A stretch of DNA of 64,000 nucleotides. Origin: Robertmurraya_A mangrovi (GTDB taxonomy: Bacteria > Bacillota > Bacilli > Bacillales > Cytobacillaceae). Made by a program: the position numbers and the translations under genes. The notes beneath the pieces are model-generated. The model saw only the letters and a list, made by a program, of their open reading frames with translations, did not search any database and was not told the origin of the DNA. The DNA lies in assembly GCF_034427655.1 (NCBI RefSeq), contig NZ_JAXOFX010000005.1, positions 62,001-126,000 on the forward strand, in the 5' to 3' direction. Positions 16,373 to 25,083 of the stretch are shown piece after piece. Numbering within the stretch: the first letter of the stretch is position 1; each line of letters starts with the position of its first letter.

Positions 16373-17539
16373 CTATACATTCTCTAAAAACTTTTTTAAT
16401 CGATTTATGGATTCTTGGAGTTGCTCCATAGACGAAGCATAAGAACAACGAATATGTCCTTCCCCACTTTCACCGAACACATTTCCAGGGACAACGGCTA
16501 ATCTTTCTTTTAATAGTAATTTTTCTGCAAATTGCTCAGATGATAAACCGGTTCTTCTTATAGAAGGAAAGGCATAAAACGCTCCGCCCGGTTGATGGCA
16601 GTCCAATCCTAGATCATTTAGTGATTGTACAAAGTAGTTTCTTCTACGTCTGTAGCTTTTTCTCATTTCATTTACATCTTCTCTACCATTTCTTAATGCT
16701 TCAAGAGCTGCAAATTGAGCCATCGTAGGTGCACACATCATGGTATACTGATGAATTTTTAACATTGCTTGAGATATTTCTTCCGGGGCACATACAAAAC
16801 CTAAACGCCAGCCGGTCATAGCAAACCCTTTTGAAAATCCTGAAATCAAAATGGTTCTTTCCCTCATCCCTTTTAACTCAGCAAAACTTACATACTCTTC
16901 GTCATAAACTAACTCAGCATATATTTCGTCCGATAATACAAGCAAATCATGCTTCTCTGCTATTGAGGCTATTCCAATAAGCTCTTCTCTATTAAGCATG
17001 GCACCCGTTGGATTATTTGGAGAGCATAGCATAATGGCCTTCGTTTTTTTCGTTATAACCTGTTCCAGCTCAGAAGGTAAAATTTTAAAGTCATTTTCCT
17101 TTTTTGTTTGTACAGTTACAGCCGTTCCGCCAGCTAAATTCACAATTGGAACATAAGAAACGAAACTAGGTTCAATCACAATAACCTCATCCCCAGGATT
17201 AACAATCGCCCTTAAAGCTATATCAATCGCCTGGCTAGCACCAACTGTTACAATAATCTCCGTGTTGGGTGAATAAGACACATTGAAGCTTCTGTTCATA
17301 TAAGACGATATTTCTTGTCTTAATTCTAGTAATCCTGCATTCGCCGTATAGGAGGTGTAGCCTTCCTCTAGTGATAAAATGGCGGCTTCTCGAACAGACC
17401 ATGAGGTAACAAAATCAGGCTCCCCTACCCCTAATGAAATAACTCCTTCCATACTAGCGGCTAAATCAAAGAATCGTCTAATTCCAGAAGGTTTTAAATC
17501 TTCAACTGTTTTAGATAAGTAACTTTTTGTCGTTTTCAT
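16373..17539 (-). CDS. alaT: Alanine transaminase-type class I/II aminotransferase
   Basis: PLP aminotransferase of 388 aa. It matches AlaT (YugH), which makes alanine from pyruvate and glutamate. The PLP lysine sits in SGFSKGFAMTGWRLGF near residue 233; the SPNNPTGA and DEIYAEL motifs are present. Its ATG overlaps the stop of alaR by one base (TAATG), so translation is probably coupled. Substrate preference is inferred from the alaR-alaT pairing known in B. subtilis. Confidence 0.92.
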   Translation of the reverse strand: MKTTKSYLSKTVEDLKPSGIRRFFDLAASMEGVISLGVGEPDFVTSWSVREAAILSLEEGYTSYTANAGLLELRQEISSYMNRSFNVSYSPNTEIIVTVGASQAIDIALRAIVNPGDEVIVIEPSFVSYVPIVNLAGGTAVTVQTKKENDFKILPSELEQVITKKTKAIMLCSPNNPTGAMLNREELIGIASIAEKHDLLVLSDEIYAELVYDEEYVSFAELKGMRERTILISGFSKGFAMTGWRLGFVCAPEEISQAMLKIHQYTMMCAPTMAQFAALEALRNGREDVNEMRKSYRRRRNYFVQSLNDLGLDCHQPGGAFYAFPSIRRTGLSSEQFAEKLLLKERLAVVPGNVFGESGEGHIRCSYASSMEQLQESINRLKKFLENV

Positions 17540-18039
17540 TAAGGAGACACCAACATTCGTTTATCATCATCTGTTTGTTCAAAAATGGTCCCGTCATGTT
17601 TATATTTTTTCAATATAAAATGGGTGGTTGTTGATATAACGGAGTCAAGGGTAGATAATTTCTCAGAGACAAATCTTGCTACTTCATTCATTGACTTTCC
17701 TTCAACAATAACCGATAAATCAAAAGCCCCTGACATTAAATATACAGACTTCACTTCTTTAAATCGGTATATTCTTTGGGCCACTTCGTCAAAACCTACT
17801 CCTCTTTTCGGAGTAACTTTAACGTCAATCATGGCTGTAACGCCTTCATGTCCTTCAACCTTCGACCAATCAATAACAGAAGTATGACGGACAATGATTT
17901 TTGAATTCTCTAGTTTTTTTATCATTTCTTCTGTTTCTTGTATACTTAAATTAATCATTTTGCCTAAATGATCCATAGGGATTCGAGAATCTGTTTCCAA
18001 AATCTCAAGTAGCTCAATCTCTTGATTAGACAACTTCAT
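17539..18039 (-). CDS. alaR: Lrp/AsnC-family regulator AlaR
   Basis: 166-aa regulator. An N-terminal winged helix-turn-helix (about residues 5-60) is followed by an AsnC/RAM ligand-binding domain (about residues 65-145). GGAGGGG lies upstream of the ATG. It is the first gene of a two-gene unit with alaT, and presumably responds to alanine and controls the pair. A palindromic repeat copy lies upstream, between it and the divergent yugF. Confidence 0.92.
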   Translation of the reverse strand: MKLSNQEIELLEILETDSRIPMDHLGKMINLSIQETEEMIKKLENSKIIVRHTSVIDWSKVEGHEGVTAMIDVKVTPKRGVGFDEVAQRIYRFKEVKSVYLMSGAFDLSVIVEGKSMNEVARFVSEKLSTLDSVISTTTHFILKKYKHDGTIFEQTDDDKRMLVSP

Positions 18040-18151
18040 TTGTTACCCCTCCATTTAAAATAGTTCAATTATAGCAAAAAATAACGCAGTTACAATATAC
18101 ATTTTTTATACTTATTGGCTACTAGTCCAAATGACTTTGCTTTGTACATAA

Positions 18152-18280
18152 CCCGTTGATTTCCGCTCCGGGCACTTGCTTTCCGCAGGGAGGAATGGGA
18201 GCCTCCTCGGCGTTCCGCCTGTGGGGTCTCCCATTTCCTCTATTCCTGCAGGAGTCAAGTACCCTCCGCTCCAATCAACT
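18152..18280 (+). repeat. Palindromic intergenic repeat, copy 2
   Basis: 129-bp copy in the divergent gap between alaR and yugF. It begins CCCGTTGATTTCCGCTCC and ends CCTCCGCTCCAATCAACT. The core ATGGGAG...CTCCCAT forms a nested stem. Nearly identical in sequence and equal in length to copy 3. Confidence 0.93.
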
Positions 18281-18404
18281 CAGGCTTTTAAAGTAAATTA
18301 ACCTCTAAGTAAAAACTTTAAAACAACCTAATTTAAATCGGAGAATGTGTTATAAATAAAAAGGAAAGAATAAGCAAAATCAATTGATAAGGAGTATAGG
18401 TGAG

Positions 18405-19250
18405 ATGAAGCAAACCTTGATTACGGGTACGAAATTGATAAATGGAAATGACTTATACTATGAGTATTATAAGCATTCTTCTCAAAAGGAAACACTTTTA
18501 TTAATACATGGGTTTCTTTCTTCTACCTTTAGTTTTCGACGCCTAATTCCGTTTTTAAAAGAGGAATACAATGTCATTTCTGTTGACTTCCCTCCTTTTG
18601 GAAAAAGTGGGAAATCGACTAAATTCATCTATTCCTATGATAATATCGCAAAGTCCATTGTTCAGTTAATTCAAGTCTTAAATATTAATAAAATAACGGT
18701 TATTGGGCATTCAATGGGTGGGCAAATCTCCTTGAAAATTAGTCATTTGAGGCCTGATATAGTTGAAAATGCGGTGTTACTTTGTAGCTCAGGTTATTTA
18801 AAGCGCTCTAAGCTTCCATTAGTCTTTTCGAGTTACATCCCTTACTTCCATTTATATGTAAAGTTTTGGTTATCCCGTTCGGGTGTTAAGCAAAATTTAA
18901 AAAATGTGGTTCATGATCACTCTTTAATTGATGACGAGATGCTCTATGGGTACACCCTTCCCTTTTTAGAGAACGATATTTTTAAAGGATTAACAAGAAT
19001 GATTCGCCACCGTGAGGAAGAGCTATCAGAAAATGAGCTTGGTGAAATCAAAACCCCTTGCTTATTAATTTGGGGAGAACATGACAGGGTTGTTCCCTTA
19101 TCTGTTGGGAAACGACTAAATCAAGATTTAAAAAATTCTGACCTAATTGTTTTAAAGGATACCGGCCATCTTGTACCTGAAGAGAGACCAAACGATGTAT
19201 TTAACCATATCCATACGTTTTTAAAAAGAAAAGTTCCTTCATATCAATAG
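18405..19250 (+). CDS. yugF: Alpha/beta hydrolase, YugF-like
   Basis: 281-aa alpha/beta-fold hydrolase. The nucleophile elbow is GHSMGG (Ser near residue 105), the acid is in WGEHDRVVP, and the His is in DTGHLVPEERP. The oxyanion HG motif is LLIHGFLSS. There is no signal peptide, so it is cytosolic. ATG 18405 has AAGGAG 10 nt upstream. The substrate is unknown. Its place between alaR and yugE matches B. subtilis yugF. Confidence 0.88.
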   Translation: MKQTLITGTKLINGNDLYYEYYKHSSQKETLLLIHGFLSSTFSFRRLIPFLKEEYNVISVDFPPFGKSGKSTKFIYSYDNIAKSIVQLIQVLNINKITVIGHSMGGQISLKISHLRPDIVENAVLLCSSGYLKRSKLPLVFSSYIPYFHLYVKFWLSRSGVKQNLKNVVHDHSLIDDEMLYGYTLPFLENDIFKGLTRMIRHREEELSENELGEIKTPCLLIWGEHDRVVPLSVGKRLNQDLKNSDLIVLKDTGHLVPEERPNDVFNHIHTFLKRKVPSYQ

Positions 19251-19318
19251 GACTACTATAAAAGGGTCGTTTTTACAACGATTGATGTTATAGGTGTAAT
19301 AGCTAGTGCCACATAAAT

Positions 19319-19357
19319 ATAAAAGGTTCAAATCACCTAGGATTTGAACCTTTTTGC
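19319..19357. terminator. Bidirectional terminator between yugF and yugE
   Basis: A perfect 14-bp stem (AAAAGGTTCAAATC with its complement) and 6-nt loop, with T-runs on both strands, between convergent genes. Confidence 0.93.
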
Positions 19358-19366
19358 TTTAAAAAA

Positions 19367-19627
19367 TCATAATGAACATGATTCTTCATTTTTTATTACC
19401 AATAATTTACCGGCAATTTCTCTACATTCATCTAGAGGGATGATTTCTTCAAAAGAAAACTCATAGATACTTTGAATTTTTCGTGCAAGTTTGTCTTGAT
19501 CATTCATGATATGAACAGCCTGGATTGTATCTGCTATTTCTGTATCATAACTCCCTATCCCATATCCTAGTGGGTCCCAATTCGAAAGAAGCTCTAATAG
19601 ACTTAGATTCATTTTAAGCATTTCCAT
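19367..19627 (-). CDS. yugE: DUF1871 family protein, YugE-like
   Basis: 86-aa acidic, mostly helical protein of unknown function. ATG 19627 has AGGTGA close upstream and gives exactly the length I recall for YugE. An earlier in-frame ATG at 19660 lacks a ribosome site. No catalytic motif is visible. It converges on yugF through a shared terminator, as in the conserved yugF-yugE order. Confidence 0.8.
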   Translation of the reverse strand: MEMLKMNLSLLELLSNWDPLGYGIGSYDTEIADTIQAVHIMNDQDKLARKIQSIYEFSFEEIIPLDECREIAGKLLVIKNEESCSL

Positions 19628-19832
19628 AAAATCACCTAATTCTTCTCTATTTGTTTTCATATCTTAACATTATTAGATTGCTTTCGGAAAGGCTTTTGCA
19701 AGGTTTATAATTTTTTTCTCAAATTCCTTTGAAAAAAATGAACGATTTCCTAACTATCAACGTCATATGTATGAAAAAGGCCAATGAGGTAATTTCAGAA
19801 TAAGAAATAGATATATAGGGAGATGAAGAAAT

Positions 19833-20612
19833 ATGGTAAAAAATAATTTAAAACTTTCATTACTATTTGCATTCTTAGGTGCAATTGCAACACTTACACT
19901 TATATGGGTACAGGGAGCAGCCCTGGCTGAGTTATTAGAAGGACAAGAGAATGCTCCTTCTGTACTTGTCTTAAATATCATCTCAATTGTCCAACAGGTA
20001 GTATTAACTTTTATCACGAGTTTTATTGGGTTGTCGTTAATACGTAAGGTGAATTTAGAAGTTCCGTTTTTTCGTTCATTAGTAGATCGTGACTATTCGT
20101 TTAAATGGGCAAAGAATTGGATTGTATATGCTGCCATTGGTGGTTCACTAGGTTCTTTAATTATGATTATTTTAGATAAGTTTGTTTTTATACCTCTACT
20201 ACCAACTCTTGAGGAAACGATAGCACCAACGTCTTGGGGAAAATCATTTTTAATGAGTGTGATTTACGGGGGAATATGGGAAGAAATCCTAATGAGATTG
20301 TTCCTTATGACTCTTATTATTTGGATTGTAACTAAATTATTTAGAAAACAAACAAATAACATTCCAAGCTGGATTTACTGGACAGGAATTATTGGAGCAA
20401 CTCTTTTATTCGGTGCTGGCCACTTACCAGCAACAGCACAAGTTTTTGGCGAACTTACTACCGCCCTCGTTGCTAGAGCTTTAATATTAAATGGAATCGT
20501 AGGAATTTTCTTTGGATATTTGTTCTGGAAGAAAGGGCTTATCTATGCCATGATTGCTCATATGTTCTTCCATATTGCTAACTTCACTGTCTGGATGCAT
20601 ATTTTTAATTAA
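19833..20612 (+). CDS. CPBP-family intramembrane glutamic protease (CAAX protease type)
   Basis: 259-aa membrane protein with about six or seven helices. The ABI/CPBP motifs are present: EEILMR (motif 1, EExxxR) near residue 150, the His of GAGHLPA (motif 2) near residue 190, and HMFFHIAN (motif 3). Family members cleave peptides or prenylated proteins in the membrane, often in bacteriocin maturation or self-immunity. No bacteriocin gene is obvious nearby apart from a 39-aa frame downstream whose nature is unknown. A strong terminator follows. Confidence 0.88.
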   Translation: MVKNNLKLSLLFAFLGAIATLTLIWVQGAALAELLEGQENAPSVLVLNIISIVQQVVLTFITSFIGLSLIRKVNLEVPFFRSLVDRDYSFKWAKNWIVYAAIGGSLGSLIMIILDKFVFIPLLPTLEETIAPTSWGKSFLMSVIYGGIWEEILMRLFLMTLIIWIVTKLFRKQTNNIPSWIYWTGIIGATLLFGAGHLPATAQVFGELTTALVARALILNGIVGIFFGYLFWKKGLIYAMIAHMFFHIANFTVWMHIFN

Positions 20613-20645
20613 TTTATGTATATAATGAGTAAGCATTATAATTGT

Positions 20646-20690
20646 AAGGGGGTACGATTTCATCTGATCGTGCCCCCTATTCTTTTTTCA
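20646..20690 (+). terminator. Intrinsic terminator after the CPBP protease gene
   Basis: GGGGGTACGAT pairs with ATCGTGCCCCC (one G-U pair) around an 8-nt loop, followed by TATTCTTTTTT. Confidence 0.9.
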
Positions 20691-20811
20691 GCTTAGATTC
20701 CTTCCAGGTCTATTTTTATAGATTTATAGAAATGTTACATATATAAGTTTAAGATATTCTTAATCTGGGAATACTATTGATACAATGATAATAGAGTTGG
20801 AGGAAATAAAA

Positions 20812-20931
20812 ATGAATAGTAACAAGATTCAATTAGAAAACTTTTTCCAAGGAAACCGTTTTGAATTAAGCTCTTACATTAAAAATTTATTGAATCAGTA
20901 TAAAATAAAAAATATAAAAAATAACAAATAG
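20812..20931 (+). CDS. 39-aa uncharacterised small protein
   Basis: Short frame with a strong GTTGGAGG site 7-8 nt before the ATG and a perfect-looking terminator directly after the stop. An extended -10 (TGATACAAT, ending 20786) lies just upstream. The product is polar and helical in its first half and ends in a Lys/Asn/Ile-rich tail (YKIKNIKNNK). I do not recognise the family. Signals on both sides make a real small gene likely. It lies between the CPBP protease gene and patB with its own signals. Confidence 0.65.
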   Translation: MNSNKIQLENFFQGNRFELSSYIKNLLNQYKIKNIKNNK

Positions 20932-20973
20932 GACTCGTTAATTCTGTCGAATTGACTGGGTCTTTTTTTTTTT
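20932..20973 (+). terminator. Intrinsic terminator of the 39-aa gene
   Basis: GACTC-GTT-AATTC pairs with GAATT-GAC-T-GGGTC around TGTC, followed by a run of twelve T residues. Confidence 0.9.
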
Positions 20974-21076
20974 GACTGAACATAACTTAAACCATATTAT
21001 CGAATTTTAAAAGTATAGTCTCATTTGTACTACTAGCGGAACTAGTATATGAAACAGAAAAAAGAGGTGCTTACTA

Positions 21077-22252
21077 ATGAAATCAATTAATTTTCAACAA
21101 GTGGTGGATCGAGCAAAGACGGCTTCTGTTAAGTGGGATCTGACAAAAGTGGTTTTCGGAACTGAGGATGTACTTCCTATGTGGGTGGCTGATATGGATT
21201 TTAAACCTCCGTTTGAAGTTCATGAAGCATTACAAGAACGTATTTCTCATGGTATCTATGGATATACGTATGTTCCTTCATCAGTAGCAGCAATCATACA
21301 AAAATGGTTAGAGAATAGACATAAGTGGACCATCGACCCTTCCTGGTTGCTTTATAGTACTGGTGTTGTTCCTTCCATTAGCGTGGCTATTAAGGCTTTT
21401 ACCAAGCCAGGTGATAAAATATTAATTCAGTCCCCTGTTTATACACCTTTTTACGATATGATTAAAAAGAATGATCGGACTATTTTACATTCACCATTAA
21501 CGTTAAGCCAAAGCAAAAAACAATATGAAATCGATTTGAAGGACTTTGAAGAAAAACTAATAAAAGGTGCTAAACTATTTCTATTATGTAATCCACATAA
21601 TCCTGGTGGAAGGGTTTGGTCAGAGAATGAACTAAGATCAATAGCTGATTTATGTCTTAAATATAACTGTCTCATTTTATCTGATGAGATTCATTCTGAT
21701 CTAGTTTTCCCACCTAATGTTCATATACCTATTGCTTCCTTAGATGAAAAATATAAAAATCAAATCATTACCTTTATAGCACCTAGCAAGACGTTTAATT
21801 TGGCTGGACTTCAATCCTCAGCTGTCATTATTTCTGATGAAGACAAACGAGAGAAATTTAAGAATGAACAAGAAAGACAAGGTTTTTTTACGCTGAATAC
21901 ATTTGGAATAATCGCCATGGAAGCTTCTTATCGACACGGAGAGAAGTGGTTAAATGAGTTACTTGCTTATCTTAAAGAAAATATAGAAATTACAAAAGAA
22001 TTTCTGAGAGTAAATCTACCTGACATTAACCTAATAGAGCCTGAAGGAACATATTTACTCTGGTTAGACTGTCGCCAACTTAAACTAACTGATGAAGAAA
22101 TTAAACACGCACTTCTATACAAAGGTAAATTAGCATTAGAGCCAGGGAATAAATATGGACCGGGTGGAGAAGGTTTTGTTCGAATGAATATAGCTTGCGC
22201 TAGAGAAACTTTAATGGATGGTTTAAACCGTTTGAAAAAAGCTTTGAATTAA
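21077..22252 (+). CDS. patB: PLP-dependent cystathionine beta-lyase (MalY/PatB family)
   Basis: C-S lyase of 391 aa that splits cystathionine or cysteine conjugates to a thiol, pyruvate and ammonia. MalY/PatB signatures are present: the PLP lysine in APSKTFNLAGLQ near residue 235, CNPHNPGGRVW near residue 175 and SDEIHSDLVF near residue 205. AGAGGTG precedes the ATG. In B. subtilis patB is followed by kinB-kapB; here kapB lies about 1.7 kb downstream and kinB is absent from the interval. Confidence 0.93.
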   Translation: MKSINFQQVVDRAKTASVKWDLTKVVFGTEDVLPMWVADMDFKPPFEVHEALQERISHGIYGYTYVPSSVAAIIQKWLENRHKWTIDPSWLLYSTGVVPSISVAIKAFTKPGDKILIQSPVYTPFYDMIKKNDRTILHSPLTLSQSKKQYEIDLKDFEEKLIKGAKLFLLCNPHNPGGRVWSENELRSIADLCLKYNCLILSDEIHSDLVFPPNVHIPIASLDEKYKNQIITFIAPSKTFNLAGLQSSAVIISDEDKREKFKNEQERQGFFTLNTFGIIAMEASYRHGEKWLNELLAYLKENIEITKEFLRVNLPDINLIEPEGTYLLWLDCRQLKLTDEEIKHALLYKGKLALEPGNKYGPGGEGFVRMNIACARETLMDGLNRLKKALN

Positions 22253-22253
22253 A

Positions 22254-22290
22254 TAAAAAAAGACGGGCAATCGTTTGCTCGTCTTTACAG
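22254..22290. terminator. Bidirectional terminator after patB
   Basis: AGACGGGCAA pairs with TTTGCTCGTCT (one mismatch) around a short loop, flanked by A- and T-runs. It overlaps the stop of the convergent gene. Confidence 0.8.
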
Positions 22291-22659
22291 TACATATTCA
22301 GCTAAAACGCTTTGAAGTTCATAAATATTTAAGCTCTTATTAAATTGCTTTTGGATAGGCGTATCTAATCCTGAAATATAAATTTTTAGTTCAGCATCTA
22401 AATCAAGACTTCCAGCTGTTTCAATACTGAAATGAGTAATGTTTTTGTATGGAATCGAATGTATTTCGACTTTTTTTCCAGTTAAGCCTTGCTTATCAAT
22501 TAAGATTAGACGCTTATTGCTAAAAATGAACATATCACGAATTAATTTATATGCTTTCTCTATTCGCTCGTTTGGAGCCAGGATGTGAGAAAATTCCTTT
22601 TGTACATCGTCAATGTTCACCTCAGAGGCATTTCCCATTAAACCATCAAAAATTCCCAA
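22285..22659 (-). CDS. Bacterial PH-domain protein
   Basis: 124-aa cytosolic protein. It carries a bacterial pleckstrin-homology-like (bPH) fold, recognised by the pattern DMFIFSNKRLILIDKQGLTGKKVE, IPYKNITHFSIETAG and ELKIYISG (about residues 50-110). TTG 22659 has AAAGGGGGA about 8 nt upstream, giving the N-terminus MGIFDGLMGNASEVN. Ligand and function are unknown; it is common as a stand-alone gene in bacilli. Confidence 0.85.
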   Translation of the reverse strand: MGIFDGLMGNASEVNIDDVQKEFSHILAPNERIEKAYKLIRDMFIFSNKRLILIDKQGLTGKKVEIHSIPYKNITHFSIETAGSLDLDAELKIYISGLDTPIQKQFNKSLNIYELQSVLAEYVL

Positions 22660-22739
22660 AACAGGTCCCCCTTTTATTAACCTTAATTTTAGAAACACGT
22701 TAAAATACCTACTATAAGCCTATGACACATCTCAGCATT

Positions 22740-22949
22740 TTAAGAGTTGTTTTGATCTTTCTTTTCCCCTAAAATCTCTTCTTCTAACTGTTTTGCCTTT
22801 TCGGCTTCCCTTTTAGAAACACGAATAATCCATCTCATGGTTAAAACAGCAATGAAAAAGAAAATAACAAAAGAGATTGCTGCCGGAATATATTCTGTTT
22901 TATCCTCTGGAAAATATAAAAATAATGATAATACGTACCATTCAAACAT
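22740..22949 (-). CDS. Small single-pass membrane protein
   Basis: 69-aa protein with one hydrophobic helix (about residues 21-43), then a charged Lys/Glu-rich cytosolic tail predicted as helix. AAAGGAAG precedes the ATG. It is not recognised with confidence and no function can be read from it. It lies on the same strand as the PH-domain gene, about 80 bp upstream of it. Confidence 0.7.
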   Translation of the reverse strand: MFEWYVLSLFLYFPEDKTEYIPAAISFVIFFFIAVLTMRWIIRVSKREAEKAKQLEEEILGEKKDQNNS

Positions 22950-23129
22950 TGTCTTCTTCCTTTCGTCAAGGCACTTTACTATATCGACATCCGTAGATTC
23001 ATTACCTATAAAGTTTAGCTTTATATATGCTCATCTGGCTACCATATATATTGTCTATCGCCATAAAACATTATATCAACATTAAGGCCTTTGTCCAAAT
23101 AAGAAAATTATCCTTTCTATACACTCCCA

Positions 23130-23172
23130 AATAAAAGAGGTGTAGATAAGTTATAATACCTCTCTACACCTC
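23130..23172 (-). terminator. Intrinsic terminator of the cyclophilin gene
   Basis: On the minus strand GAGGTGTAGA pairs with TCTACACCTC around a 16-nt loop, followed by TTTTATTTGG. Confidence 0.85.
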
Positions 23173-23181
23173 ATACCTGAA

Positions 23182-23907
23182 TTATTTTATAACATTAATT
23201 TTTTTAATAATTACATCTTCTACTGGTTTGTCACCTTCACCGACTTCAGTATTTGCAATCTTATCTACAATTTCCATCCCTTCAATCACTTGCCCAAAAA
23301 CAGTGTGCTTATTATCCAACCAAGGAGTTCCTCCATTGTTTTCGTAAGCTTCAATTGCTTCTTTTCGAAAACCAGCCTGTTCCATTTGATCGACTAAAGA
23401 TTCTTCGATATCCGTTTTTTGAACAATAAAGAATTGACTTCCGTTTGTATTTGGTCCAGAGTTAGCCATGGACAGAGCACCACGGAAATTATATAGCTTG
23501 TCAGAAAACTCATCTTCAAAAGGCTGTCCAAAAATACTTTCTCCACCCATACCTGTTCCTTGTGGGTCCCCACCTTGGATCATAAAATCATTAATAACAC
23601 GATGGAAAATAACACCCTCATAATATCCATTTTCACTATGACCGATAAAGTTCTCTACTGCTTGAGGTGCATATTCAGGGAAAAGCTTGATTTTAATGTT
23701 ACCCATTGTTGTTTCCATTTCGACTAATCTTTCGTTGTCGGCCACTTCAGTAGATAATTGTGGAAGTGCTACTGCTTCCTCTTTCTTCTCTTTAGATTCC
23801 TTTTTCTCTGTTTCAGCCCCGTTAGTCTTATCTTCAGTCGTGCTTGTCCCACAACCTACTAACATTAGGATAGCAGCCAGCATAGTGGCAAATAATTTTT
23901 TTGTCAT
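23182..23907 (-). CDS. Cyclophilin-type peptidyl-prolyl isomerase, lipoprotein
   Basis: 241-aa extracytoplasmic PPIase. A signal peptide ends in the lipobox LVGC (Cys at about residue 19), followed by a charged linker rich in Lys/Glu and then a cyclophilin domain from about residue 60. The active-site block is FHRVINDFMIQGGDPQGTG, and SMANSGPNTNGSQFFI follows. GGAGGGA precedes the ATG. It probably helps fold secreted proteins at the outer face of the membrane. It lies divergent from kapB where kinB might be expected. Confidence 0.93.
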   Translation of the reverse strand: MTKKLFATMLAAILMLVGCGTSTTEDKTNGAETEKKESKEKKEEAVALPQLSTEVADNERLVEMETTMGNIKIKLFPEYAPQAVENFIGHSENGYYEGVIFHRVINDFMIQGGDPQGTGMGGESIFGQPFEDEFSDKLYNFRGALSMANSGPNTNGSQFFIVQKTDIEESLVDQMEQAGFRKEAIEAYENNGGTPWLDNKHTVFGQVIEGMEIVDKIANTEVGEGDKPVEDVIIKKINVIK

Positions 23908-23993
23908 TTTAGTCCCTCCAGCTTTGTTTTTAATTGTTATTAAGTCATAATTATCATAATCATACCATTTATGTTTGGGAAGGAGAAATATAT

Positions 23994-24380
23994 ATGAATG
24001 AATTAAAAGTTGGAGAAAAAGTTACTGCTATTTATAAAACGGGAAAATATATCGGAGAGGTTACGGATATTAGACCACAACATTATTTAGTGAAAGTGTT
24101 AGCTGTTGCAAAACACCCCATGCAAGGTGACCTACATAACCCTAAAGATGCAGATGTTGCTTTTTTTCATGAGAGAAGAGCTTTGGCTTACCGTGAGCAA
24201 ACAAATGTACCAAAGCAAATGGTTAAGCCGTTTACTGAAGATATACCTGAATACATTGATTCTTTAAAGGCTGCAGTTGATAAATTAAAGTCTGAATTAG
24301 AAACAGATTCTTCTGCTTGGGCCTCTAAAAGTCTTGAGTGCATGAAGATACTTGAAAAGGATTACTTTAAACAACTATAA
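23994..24380 (+). CDS. kapB: KapB, kinase-associated protein B
   Basis: 128-aa protein matching KapB in length and in its compact N-terminal beta domain (VTAIYKTGKYIGEVTDIRPQ), followed by a helical C-terminus. In B. subtilis KapB is co-transcribed with the sporulation kinase KinB and needed for its signalling. ATG 23994 has AAGGAGAAAT upstream. There is no lipobox despite the historical name. Here it is a single gene with its own terminator, convergent with kapD and without kinB. Confidence 0.88.
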   Translation: MNELKVGEKVTAIYKTGKYIGEVTDIRPQHYLVKVLAVAKHPMQGDLHNPKDADVAFFHERRALAYREQTNVPKQMVKPFTEDIPEYIDSLKAAVDKLKSELETDSSAWASKSLECMKILEKDYFKQL

Positions 24381-24384
24381 AAAA

Positions 24385-24422
24385 TAATAAGCCAAATCAC
24401 TTTTGGTAGATTTGGCTTATTA
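24385..24422. terminator. Bidirectional terminator between kapB and kapD
   Basis: A 13-bp perfect stem (AATAAGCCAAATC with its complement) has a 10-nt loop and overlaps the kapD stop codon. Confidence 0.82.
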
Positions 24423-25040
24423 CGCAAACTTATTTAGGAGTTTAGAAAAATCTACTCTGTCTCCTATTGTAGTAGGTTCTGGTTTTTTTAAATATTTTTT
24501 ATCTTCTTCAACTAAACGGAAAATGCTGTATGTGGTAAGAGCATCATCTAATGCACGGTGGTGTTTGCCCGTTCCTTCCTTCCCATATTCACGAACCGCT
24601 TTCCATAATCCAGTTTGATTCTGGTCTCCGAAGAATTTTTTGTATTCCATGGATAAATCAATCTCTCTCCCACTGATAGGAAAAGGCAGTCCATTTTGTT
24701 CACAATTGTTTCTTAATACTCTCATGTCCATATTTCCCCATGTAACAATGGTATTCCGGTATTGCGAACCCATTAATTCTAGCTTTCTAACAAGATCTTG
24801 AAAGGTTATACCAGAATCCACTTGCTCCTGAGAGATATTTAAAAATGATTTACATCTGTTTGATAGAGTAGGAAAATGCACTGGGGTAACGTAAGAAGAG
24901 AAGCTTTCAATAACTCGGTCATTCACTACCGCAACGATACCTGCTTCAATGATTTCAGGGAAAAACCCTCTAAATTTTTCACTCTTTTCTGGCATTGTAA
25001 ATTCGAAGTCAATAAATAAAAATTGTTGTTCCCTTTCCAT
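24420..25040 (-). CDS. kapD: KapD, DnaQ-like 3'-5' exonuclease family inhibitor of the KinA pathway
   Basis: 206-aa protein with an ERI-1/DEDDh exonuclease fold. Metal residues are visible in FIDFEFT (DxE) near residue 10, in WGNMDMRVL near residue 110, and in HHRALDDALTT (HxxxxD) near residue 170. KapD was described in B. subtilis as an inhibitor of the KinA sporulation pathway. ATG 25040 has GGTGAT upstream. The frame remains open upstream through repeat copy 3, but that part is not protein-like. Confidence 0.9.
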   Translation of the reverse strand: MEREQQFLFIDFEFTMPEKSEKFRGFFPEIIEAGIVAVVNDRVIESFSSYVTPVHFPTLSNRCKSFLNISQEQVDSGITFQDLVRKLELMGSQYRNTIVTWGNMDMRVLRNNCEQNGLPFPISGREIDLSMEYKKFFGDQNQTGLWKAVREYGKEGTGKHHRALDDALTTYSIFRLVEEDKKYLKKPEPTTIGDRVDFSKLLNKFA

Positions 25041-25083
25041 AGAATCACCAGCTTTCTTTTTAAAGGTTAGATTTATTACATTG

